From contig JASHXW010000503.1 in assembly GCA_030043395.1 (NCBI GenBank), forward strand, positions 1-6,172: DNA of 6,172 nucleotides, in the 5' to 3' direction. The notes below the pieces were generated by a model. It did no database searches. It was not told the DNA's origin and was given only the letters and a program-made list of their open reading frames with translations. The position numbers and the translations under genes were made by a program. This document shows positions 1-4,827 of this stretch, one piece after another. Each line of letters starts with the position of its first letter. Within the stretch, counting starts at the first letter, position 1. The DNA is from Streptosporangiaceae bacterium. GTDB lineage: Bacteria > Actinomycetota > Actinomycetes > Streptosporangiales > Streptosporangiaceae.

Positions 1-610
1 CGGCGATGAGGATCTTGGCGTACGGGGCGATCAGGTGCGCTGCCATCACGTCGAGCTGCACCTCGGGCGCCCAGGACTTGCACGAGGCATAGCTGCCCAG
101 CCTGGCCATCGCCCGGGGGCACTTGCCAGGCAGCTTTCCGTCACCCGACGGGTAGATAGACCTGATCGATGGCTTGGGTAGGCCAAGCTGCTTGTCGAAA
201 GCCGCGATCGTGGCATTGAGATGGGGGTCAGTCCAGCCCTCGATGAGGGCAATCGTCGTCCCAGTGCCGTTTATCCCGCGCTTCCACAAACTGCCAATCT
301 CGTAGTCCAGGATGTCTTGCGGCCCGGGGGTAAGGCTTGAGTAACTCTCAGGAAGCCCATCGAACGTGAACGTGTCGTCATAATTTGTCACCCACTTGTG
401 CAGGGCGGTCATCAAGGTCGTGACGTCAGCCGGAAGGGCGGGTGCGCTGGCGGACCTCACCGCGCGTCGAGGGGCCGGCTTACCCGGAGCTGTGACCGTG
501 ATCTCGATGATCACGCCGACTGCGACCAGCACGGCGACCACGAGCCCGCCAGCCACGAGTTTGAGAAGTCGTCGGCTCGGCGCACCCTTGCGTAGTGGCC
601 ACATTGGCAT
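1..610 (-). CDS. S53 (sedolisin) family serine-carboxyl peptidase, N-terminal part, cut by the left window edge
   Basis: The minus strand is open from an ATG at 610 to base 1 (203 residues visible). A basic start is followed by a hydrophobic segment at about residues 15-37, a signal anchor or uncleaved signal peptide, then a Pro/Ala-rich linker. From about residue 97 the sequence follows the sedolisin catalytic core: GINGTGTTIALIEGW near 112-126, F138 and GLP at 143-145, and then W180, E183, D187 and the segment AHLIAPYAKI at 191-200. The E-x3-D spacing and following HxIAP segment match the family's catalytic Glu and Asp. The catalytic Ser lies far downstream, outside the window. Known sedolisins cleave proteins outside the cytoplasm, often at acid pH. 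C164 and C177 could form a disulfide. The usual propeptide of about 150-180 residues is absent: only about 55 residues separate the membrane segment from the core. In-frame ATGs at 679, 673 and 604 are alternative starts. I chose 610 because AAGGGG lies 7 nt upstream and the hydrophobic segment then begins near the N-terminus. Confidence 0.82.
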   Translation of the reverse strand, partial: MPMWPLRKGAPSRRLLKLVAGGLVVAVLVAVGVIIEITVTAPGKPAPRRAVRSASAPALPADVTTLMTALHKWVTNYDDTFTFDGLPESYSSLTPGPQDILDYEIGSLWKRGINGTGTTIALIEGWTDPHLNATIAAFDKQLGLPKPSIRSIYPSGDGKLPGKCPRAMARLGSYASCKSWAPEVQLDVMAAHLIAPYAKILIA

Positions 611-625
611 CAAAGGGCCCCTTTG
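611..625. promoter_or_regulatory. 15-bp dyad (CAAAGGG-C-CCCTTTG) abutting the peptidase start codon
   Basis: Seven bases mirror seven bases exactly around one central base, and the dyad ends at the base before the sedolisin ATG at 610. It contains the only Shine-Dalgarno-like run (AAGGGG on the minus strand). A protein bound here could block translation or transcription. As RNA it could fold only as a 5-bp stem with a 5-nt loop, which would partly hide the ribosome site. The symmetry is seen directly; the regulatory role is inference. Confidence 0.4.
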
Positions 626-649
626 GGTTCTGCCACTTGGTTCTGCCAC
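626..649. repeat. Tandem direct repeat of GGTTCTGCCAC, 13-bp period
   Basis: Two identical 11-base copies lie at 626-636 and 639-649, separated by TT. They sit in the leader of the sedolisin gene, next to the start-codon dyad. This is either a small slipped-strand duplication or a pair of binding half-sites. A 13-bp period is not one full helical turn, so side-by-side binding of the same protein face is not obviously favoured. Confidence 0.5.
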
Positions 650-661
650 CGGCAATGGTAA

Positions 662-697
662 ATAATACCTCATCGCCATATAAGATTCGAAATCTAA
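662..697 (-). promoter_or_regulatory. AT-rich candidate promoter for the sedolisin gene, with an overlapping inverted repeat
   Basis: This is the most AT-rich stretch of the window. On the minus strand, TATTAT (667-662) resembles a -10 element. TTCGAA (691-686) lies 18 bp upstream as a weak -35. An inverted repeat, AGATT-CGA-AATCT (683-695), covers the -35 and could be an operator. Transcription would start near 655, giving a leader of about 45 nt before the ATG at 610. This is assigned by pattern only, and many actinobacterial promoters do not match this consensus. Confidence 0.3.
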
Positions 698-730
698 AGG
701 ATCCGTGTTCCATAGAGGAAGCGGTCCCGG

Positions 731-746
731 CTAGGTTGTGACCTAG
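731..746 (-). terminator. Small hairpin CTAGGT-TGTG-ACCTAG over the stop codon of the DinB-like gene
   Basis: A perfect 6-bp stem with a 4-nt loop overlaps the TAG stop (743-745) of the minus-strand DinB-like gene. It separates that gene from the sedolisin gene downstream. The stem is short and not very GC-rich, and no U-run follows, so it would be a weak terminator at best. An operator or mRNA-end structure is equally possible. Confidence 0.25.
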
Positions 747-1405
747 ATTTCTCGCTCCGTCCAGAGCGGGCGGCCTTTGGTAATGCGGTACAGGTCACGC
801 AGCGTGCATATCTGAGCACCGTGATGGCTGACCTCGTTCAGTGTTCCGGCAATGACTGCCGCACCGTATGTGAGTGGTCCCGGTTCATCGCTGTAGGAGT
901 ACCTGCGGGTGGGTCGTTCTAGCTCGTCGTCGGTGGCTGCCTGTAGCGAACGTTCGAGAGTCCGCCACCCAGCCCGCATCGAGTCCACCGCACTCGCCGC
1001 GTTCGTGAACACACGGTGGGCGGTTAGGTAAGGCGAGGTCCAGCCACTTTCAGTGGCCTTGGACCCGCCAAGGAAATCAAGCTGAGCAAGGCGCTCGGGC
1101 ATTGACCCGACGTGCCACATCAGCCAGCCGATCGTGGTCAGGGGCTCGACCGCATTGCCCTGGATGGCAGCCATCACCAGGTCGGCGTCGAAGTCGACTA
1201 CCCAGTCACCATCACCGAAAGGCGTCGGGGTGCTACATTCCGCGCGCCTGCGAACACCCCATGATCCGGCAACAGGCTCCCAGAACAACTCGTCGTCGCT
1301 GAGGTCGGTCCAGGCACGCTGGAGGGTGAAGAGCTCGATTACCCGCATTGTCCTCAGCAGGGTGTCCGCTCGCTTCTCAGGCACGGACCGACCATACATT
1401 CTCAC
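743..1405 (-). CDS. DinB-like superfamily protein (putative metal-dependent four-helix-bundle enzyme)
   Basis: A complete 220-residue protein. The stretch DDELFWEPVAGSWGVRRR (38-54), the segment GWLMWHVGSMPER (93-105) and the C-terminal segment EVSHHGAQICTLRDLYR (191-207) are typical of actinobacterial DinB-fold proteins. These fold as a four-helix bundle and often bind a divalent metal with histidines. H98 and H194/H195 are the visible candidate ligands. In relatives a further His often lies a few residues before the HHG motif, but here that stretch reads AGTLNE and has none, so metal binding may be altered. No signal peptide is seen, so the protein is probably cytoplasmic. The start is GTG at 1405: AGAAGG lies 6 nt upstream, and an in-frame TGA lies just before it, which excludes any longer form. 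An ATG two codons inside is less well placed. The gene is transcribed divergently from the isomerase-like gene at 1499. Substrate unknown. Confidence 0.82.
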   Translation of the reverse strand: MRMYGRSVPEKRADTLLRTMRVIELFTLQRAWTDLSDDELFWEPVAGSWGVRRRAECSTPTPFGDGDWVVDFDADLVMAAIQGNAVEPLTTIGWLMWHVGSMPERLAQLDFLGGSKATESGWTSPYLTAHRVFTNAASAVDSMRAGWRTLERSLQAATDDELERPTRRYSYSDEPGPLTYGAAVIAGTLNEVSHHGAQICTLRDLYRITKGRPLWTEREI

Positions 1406-1498
1406 TAGCTGCCTTCTGACATTCCATCAGCCATGGTTCTCGGCCGCGCGACCTCCACCGGTTGCGTCATCGAAGACCAAGGGTGAAGGCTTGCGCAC
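1406..1498. promoter_or_regulatory. Shared divergent intergenic region between the two DinB-fold genes
   Basis: Ninety-three bases separate the GTG at 1405 (minus) from the GTG at 1499 (plus), so promoters for both genes should lie here or overlap the coding starts. The two ribosome sites are visible: AGAAGG on the minus strand at 1417-1412 and GAAGG on the plus strand at 1485-1489. I could not find a clear -10/-35 pair or a convincing operator in either direction. Confidence 0.5.
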
Positions 1499-2128
1499 GT
1501 GGACTACTTCCCGGTCATCGCGGCCGAGCGCCGGGCCATCGCCGACATGTTCGACGGACTCAGCCCCCAGCAGTGGGAAACCCAGAGCCTCTGCGCCGCC
1601 TGGACGGTGCGGGAGGTGGCTGCGCACCTGAGCGTGGTGCTCACGCGCGGCACGAGCACGCTCTTGCTGGCGGCGATCAGGGCTGGCGGCAACCTAGATC
1701 GCGCCAACTGCATCGTCGTCGCCCGCGAGGCGACCCGGCCCATCCCCGACATCATCGGCGACCTGCGGTCTAACGCGGACAGCCGATTCACGCCGCCAAC
1801 CTTTGGCTCCGAGGCACCGCTCACCGAGGTGCTGCTGCACGGCGAGGACATGCGCGTCCCGCTAGGAATCGCCGAAGGCCGGCCCGCCGATCGATGGCAG
1901 GGCGCGCTTGACTTCCTCCTCTCGCGAAAGGGGCGGCGGGGGTTCGCGGCCAAGGGAGTGCCGGCACTGCGTTATGTCGCCAACGACACTGAGTGGGCGC
2001 ACGGCAGCGGCGACGAGGTACGCGGGCCCGCGGCGGCGCTAGCGCTCACCATCTCAGGCCGCCCAGCCCGGCTTGCCGAGCTGAGCGGGCCTGGAATGGC
2101 TACGGTACGCGGCTGGGCAGGCGCGTGA
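1499..2128 (+). CDS. Maleylpyruvate isomerase family mycothiol-dependent enzyme
   Basis: A complete 209-residue protein of the actinobacterial TIGR03083-like family, whose N-terminal domain has the DinB fold. The segment LCAAWTVREVAAHLS (31-45) is the family hallmark. H43, E110 and H114 match the zinc-ligand pattern His...Glu-x3-His, and HGEDMRVPLG follows at 114-123. The C-terminal part (LALTISGRPARLAELSGPG, 181-199) matches the family's second domain. The founding enzyme isomerises maleylpyruvate with mycothiol as cofactor, but most family members have unknown substrates, so only the family is assigned. The start is GTG at 1499, with GAAGG 9 nt upstream. No signal peptide is seen, so it is probably cytoplasmic. 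It is divergent from the DinB-like gene at 743-1405 and convergent with the hydrolase gene ending at 2195. No gentisate-pathway gene is visible nearby. Confidence 0.85.
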   Translation: MDYFPVIAAERRAIADMFDGLSPQQWETQSLCAAWTVREVAAHLSVVLTRGTSTLLLAAIRAGGNLDRANCIVVAREATRPIPDIIGDLRSNADSRFTPPTFGSEAPLTEVLLHGEDMRVPLGIAEGRPADRWQGALDFLLSRKGRRGFAAKGVPALRYVANDTEWAHGSGDEVRGPAAALALTISGRPARLAELSGPGMATVRGWAGA

Positions 2129-2194
2129 TCTTCTGCGCGCCTCCGGCAACCGGCAAGAGCTCGCGATCCTCGGCTCTGCAGAGGCGTTAGGTCC
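2129..2194. other. Convergent intergenic gap without a clear terminator
   Basis: Sixty-six bases separate the stop of the isomerase-like gene from the stop of the hydrolase gene. A bidirectional terminator would be expected. Only a short palindrome (CTCTGCAGAG, 2174-2183) and a 4-bp CCGG pair around CAA are seen, both too weak to call. Confidence 0.4.
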
Positions 2195-2881
2195 CTAGAT
2201 GGAGGCCGCGGCGGTGCGGATCACGTCGGTCACCATGGTCGGGTTGGAAAGCATGACGACGTGGCTACTGTCCGCCTCGTAGGTGGTCGCGCCCATGCGC
2301 TGCGCAACGAAGCGCTCGAGCTCTGGCTGCACCGTTCGGTCCTGCTTGGCGACGATGTACCAGCTCGGCTTCGACTTCCAGGCGGCGTTCTCGGTCTTGT
2401 TGGCGAACAGGTCCGCTGCCGGTACGCCCTGCGTTGCCCAGACCTCCTTCTGCTCCTTCTCGGGCAGATCTCCCGCGAAGTACTCGATGCCCTCCGGGCG
2501 CAGCCAGATCCGTCCGTCGGCGACTTCGATGTGATCGAGGATCTCTGTAGGGGGGAACTGGTCCTGCAGACTCTGCGCCGTCTCACCGATATCCGGGGCG
2601 AGCGCGGCGATGTAGACCAGCCCGGCGACGCGGTCGTCCTCTCCCGCGCCGCTGATGATGGTTCCGCCTTGAGAGTGGCCGACCAGGATGGCCGGGCTGC
2701 TGACGCGGCCTAGCGCGCGTGTGACCGCGGCAACGTCGCCTTCGAGCGTGTCAAGGCTGTTCTGTGCGGACACCACCTCGTGGCCCTCCGCTTGGAGGGT
2801 TGGTATCACCTTGTTGAAGCACGAGCCGTCGGCCCACAGTCCGTGGGCGAACACGATGCTCGGCTTAGTCGGCATGGACAT
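2195..2881 (-). CDS. Alpha/beta hydrolase with intact Ser-Asp-His triad
   Basis: A complete 228-residue protein spanning the alpha/beta-hydrolase fold. The oxyanion-hole segment FAHGLWADGS lies at 11-20. The nucleophile elbow GHSQGG (68-73) places S70, D181 follows in IVAKQDRTV, and H207 in the segment DSSHVVML. The length is typical of the small cytoplasmic esterase-like members with a modest lid (about 100-160). It has no signal peptide or membrane segment. The likely activity is hydrolysis of an ester or similar bond; the substrate cannot be read. The start is ATG at 2881, supported by AAGGAG (2895-2890) with an 8-nt spacer, the best ribosome site in the window. It appears to be a single-gene unit, convergent with the isomerase-like gene. 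The remains of two oxidoreductase genes lie on the other strand upstream of it. Confidence 0.88.
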   Translation of the reverse strand: MSMPTKPSIVFAHGLWADGSCFNKVIPTLQAEGHEVVSAQNSLDTLEGDVAAVTRALGRVSSPAILVGHSQGGTIISGAGEDDRVAGLVYIAALAPDIGETAQSLQDQFPPTEILDHIEVADGRIWLRPEGIEYFAGDLPEKEQKEVWATQGVPAADLFANKTENAAWKSKPSWYIVAKQDRTVQPELERFVAQRMGATTYEADSSHVVMLSNPTMVTDVIRTAAASI

Positions 2882-2941
2882 ATGGTCATCTCCTTCGCTC
2901 GTGACTTTCTGTGGACTGCGCCTTCGCGTGCGCTACTCAGC

Positions 2942-2970
2942 GTTATAGCCACTGCACGGTTACCCAAGCA
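2942..2970 (-). promoter_or_regulatory. Weak candidate promoter for the hydrolase gene
   Basis: On the minus strand TATAAC (2947-2942) is a good -10-like hexamer, and TGCTTG (2970-2965) lies 17 bp upstream as a poor -35. Transcription would begin near 2935, giving a leader of about 54 nt before the ATG at 2881. This rests on hexamer resemblance only. The rest of 2882-3040 holds no other recognisable gene; part of it (about 2970-3020) is AT-rich for this window. Confidence 0.25.
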
Positions 2971-3040
2971 CCAGTTTCGATTTCGATCGATTCAATACTC
3001 AATGCACAGATTTAGTCACTCGCGGGAGATCGGCCCTGGG

Positions 3041-3115
3041 ATGCTCAGAATCGCCAACGGGCACCTCGACGTTCCGATCGCGAACGTCTACCCGCTGTCG
3101 CAGGTCCGCGAGGAA
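3041..3115 (+). pseudogene. C-terminal remnant of a zinc-type alcohol dehydrogenase / NADPH:quinone oxidoreductase
   Basis: The 25 residues in this frame read as the end of a medium-chain dehydrogenase: an I-A-N-G-H-L-D-V-P-I segment, then A-N-V-Y-P-L-S-Q-V-R-E. In intact quinone oxidoreductases the equivalent 'dGrL.vpi...ypL.qvreA' stretch lies about 25-30 residues before the C-terminus. Upstream the frame holds no recognisable Rossmann domain, and downstream it runs into the start of the dehydrogenase fragment without the usual 'GKivl' ending. This is a broken remnant, not a small gene. The identification rests on a short but characteristic motif. Confidence 0.55.
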
Positions 3116-3125
3116 GAGTGGTCCC

Positions 3126-3228
3126 ATGTCTCGCATCTTCATCACCGGCTCCACCGACGGACTAGGCCGGAGTGGTCACCGGCGACCTGAGCAGCGCAGC
3201 CGAGACCCGAGAACTCGGGCTCTTCTAG
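3126..3228 (+). pseudogene. Short-chain dehydrogenase (SDR) remnant: N-terminus with internal deletion and frameshift
   Basis: An ATG at 3126, preceded by a purine-rich AGGAAGAG, starts MSRIFITGSTDGLGR. This carries the SDR cofactor signature TGxxxGxG as TGSTDGLG. In an intact SDR about 35-45 residues would follow before the next motif. Here the sequence jumps at about 3172, in another frame, to VVTGDLSSAAETRELGLF and a TAG at 3226-3228. That segment matches the SDR region around the adenine-pocket Asp and the following helix. The NAG motif, the catalytic YxxxK and the rest are missing. Internal deletion plus frameshift plus 3' loss means no working enzyme. It lies directly after the quinone-oxidoreductase tail, as in a former two-gene operon. 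Confidence 0.7.
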
Positions 3229-3235
3229 GGGGGCA

Positions 3236-3258
3236 CTTGCCTCAAGCGAGACGGCAAG
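3236..3258 (-). terminator. Possible hairpin terminator downstream of the propeller gene
   Basis: CTTGCC (3236-3241) pairs with GGCAAG (3253-3258) around an 11-nt loop, about 38 nt beyond the stop of the minus-strand propeller gene. A short AvrII-like palindrome, GCCTAGGC (3269-3276), lies between. The stem is only 6 bp and has no clear T-run, so it is weak as a terminator. Confidence 0.25.
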
Positions 3259-3296
3259 AGTTGACCTCGCCTAGGCAGGCTGGCAGTCAGTGCGAC

Positions 3297-4481
3297 TTAG
3301 TAGCACAGGAAGCACGGAGTAGACAAGGTGTGGTACGCGGCGATCGCGACCGGGCCGGTCCCGACCCGGATCGGCGCGAGCACGGTGTTCGTGGCTGTCC
3401 TGATCGGCCAGACGTCATGGCGGTAATCCGCGACATAGACCATCTGCCCGTTCGGGATGACGACGATGCCGAGGGTGACACCATCGCTGGCCAACTGCAT
3501 CGACTTGACGACTTCGTCAGTCGCGATGCTGATCGCTACGACGCTCGTTGACCAGCGGCACGGCTCCCCCGAAAGATACTTAGAGCATCCGACGTACAGC
3601 GTCTTGCCATTGGGCGTTATCGCGAGTACGTAGGCCGTGCCGATGGCGATGAACTTTCCGGCCTTGCCAGTTACGGTGTTCACCGGGGTGACGCCGCCCC
3701 CGCGGTAATTGATATTGGCGACGAAGAGCGTCTTACCGTTCGGAGTGATCGCCATGGCCAGCGCTACTCCGCCGGGAACAGTGATCGGCTTGCCCGCGGT
3801 ACTGGTAGTGGTGCTGATCGGGAGCACGGAATTGCCCGGTCCGGCTACGTAGACCGTCTTGCCATTCGGGTTCATCACTGCGACCTGAGGGTCGCCCCCC
3901 GTCGGGATCGGGGCAAGCGCGGTCATGGTGGCGGTGTTGATCGGCGTGATGGTGCTGGAGCCATTGTTCACGACATACAAGGTCTTGCCATCGGGGGTGA
4001 TCGCCATGCCTACCGGGAAATTGCCGACCGTGATCGGTGCCAAAGCCGTGTTGGTGACGAGATCGATCGGGGTAACAGTGCCATTGCCGTGCAGGTGGTT
4101 ACTGCAGGTGACCCAGGCCATCTTCCCGTTCGGGCTGATTACGATGGCGTCCGGGGTCTCGCCGACGGCGATCGGCGCCAGTGCCTTGCCGGTGGCGATC
4201 ACGATCGGGGTCACGGTGTCGGACAGGTGGTTGACCACGTACGCCATGGTGCGGTCCGGCGTCATCGCGATCGCCTCCGGCTGCATGCCGGCCGGGATCG
4301 GCTTCCCCGCGTGATTGTCGGACGGGAAGATCGGCGTTACTGACCGTGACCCGCGATTGACGACCAGCACGGTGACGGGCCTGCGCGCTGAGGGTGCTGC
4401 CTCTGCGGGCGCGGTAAGAGCGATCGCGGCCAGGCTGGCTGACGCGGCGACCAGGGCGGCGGTTCGCTTGGATGCTGTCAT
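3297..4481 (-). CDS. Secreted YVTN/YncE-like beta-propeller repeat protein
   Basis: A 394-residue protein. Residues 1-28 form a signal peptide: KR near the start, an Ala/Leu-rich core, and a likely cut after AEA at 26-28. Seven propeller repeats of about 42-53 residues follow. Their loop motif P-(D/N)-G-K or a variant lies near 75, 117, 163, 205, 247, 290 and 343, each followed by a YVVN/YVAG/FVAN-like strand and then a TPI-type strand. Such seven-bladed propellers act outside the membrane as binding or scaffold modules; no catalytic motif is seen. The last repeat starts normally (GTGPVAIA, 374-381) but then reads AYHTLSTPCFLCY and stops, so its end seems replaced. C299, C308, C390 and C393 could form disulfides. 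The start at 4481 puts the signal peptide at the N-terminus, with GGGG 5 nt upstream. An in-frame ATG at 4547 has no ribosome site. Ligand unknown. Confidence 0.82.
   Translation of the reverse strand: MTASKRTAALVAASASLAAIALTAPAEAAPSARRPVTVLVVNRGSRSVTPIFPSDNHAGKPIPAGMQPEAIAMTPDRTMAYVVNHLSDTVTPIVIATGKALAPIAVGETPDAIVISPNGKMAWVTCSNHLHGNGTVTPIDLVTNTALAPITVGNFPVGMAITPDGKTLYVVNNGSSTITPINTATMTALAPIPTGGDPQVAVMNPNGKTVYVAGPGNSVLPISTTTSTAGKPITVPGGVALAMAITPNGKTLFVANINYRGGGVTPVNTVTGKAGKFIAIGTAYVLAITPNGKTLYVGCSKYLSGEPCRWSTSVVAISIATDEVVKSMQLASDGVTLGIVVIPNGQMVYVADYRHDVWPIRTATNTVLAPIRVGTGPVAIAAYHTLSTPCFLCY
3340..4340 (-). repeat. Coding repeats of the beta-propeller (about 125-160 nt period)
   Basis: The plus strand shows repeated variants of the block GTCTTGCCATTCGGG followed by a GTGATCGCCATG-like run, for example near 3600, 3730, 3858, 3982, 4120 and 4248. 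Each encodes the complement of the loop 'I(T)P(N/D)GKT'. The copies differ at many third positions, so they are ancient internal duplications kept by selection, not recent tandem copies. Confidence 0.6.
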
Positions 4482-4827
4482 GGCGACCCCATGTTCCCGT
4501 TCGGTGAGATACCGGAAAGACGTCCCGTCTGCACTGACGGTTGACATGCAGCGCGGACGCGGCCAGTGCTGAGGCTCACCGGGCCGAAAGACTGCAGTCA
4601 GGGCTCCTATCAGCGCCCATGAGTGACCGAATGCCGGATTGGCCGCGGGAAAAGAAGACGGGTTAGTGGCTCGCTACCCGCTCCTCGTTGCCGGTGTGGA
4701 GTTCGACGTAGCCGTTGGCAAGCGCCCAGTTAATTTCCATGGGCCTTGAGGGCACTGGCGACACGCGCGTGCTTCGCGACTCGATGTGGGCTCGCTGTGC
4801 TGCTGCGCCCAGAAGGCACGTAGCGAT
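4482..4827. other. Intergenic region between propeller and Ig-repeat genes; no convincing gene
   Basis: About 345 bases lie between the propeller start and the stop of the Ig-repeat gene. The promoter of the propeller should lie here, but no clear -10/-35 pair was found on the minus strand. A tiny minus-strand frame (4740-4663, ATG to TAA, 25 codons, MEINWALANGYVELHTGNEE...) reads like protein but matches no family I know. Its ATG has only an AAGG 3 nt upstream. It could be a short remnant. A 15-codon plus-strand frame at 4619 has no support. Confidence 0.45.

Noticed and set aside
1504..1953. Minus-strand open frame opposite the isomerase-like gene
   Set aside because: It is Ser/Arg-rich shadow translation without family motifs. 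The plus-strand frame has the family's hallmark residues.
2174..2183. Palindrome CTCTGCAGAG as a bidirectional terminator
   Set aside because: A 5-bp arm with no loop and no T-run cannot form a terminator hairpin.
2261..2713. Long open frame on the plus strand opposite the hydrolase
   Set aside because: It is a high-GC shadow frame. The minus strand has a complete catalytic triad and a strong ribosome site.
3126..3551. A 141-residue plus-strand protein beginning with the SDR motif
   Set aside because: Only the first 15 residues resemble an SDR. The rest is out of frame and runs antisense through the propeller gene.
3925..4314. Plus-strand open frame with Val/Ile-rich repeats inside the propeller gene
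   Set aside because: It is the complement of the propeller repeats; its repetitive look comes from the real gene on the other strand.
4482..4547. N-terminal extension of the propeller gene to the in-frame ATG at 4547
   Set aside because: There is no ribosome site before 4547, and the extra 22 residues would bury the signal peptide.
4541..4563. TTGACA on the plus strand as a promoter
   Set aside because: No matching -10 lies 16-18 bp downstream (the bases there are GC-rich), and no plus-strand gene follows.
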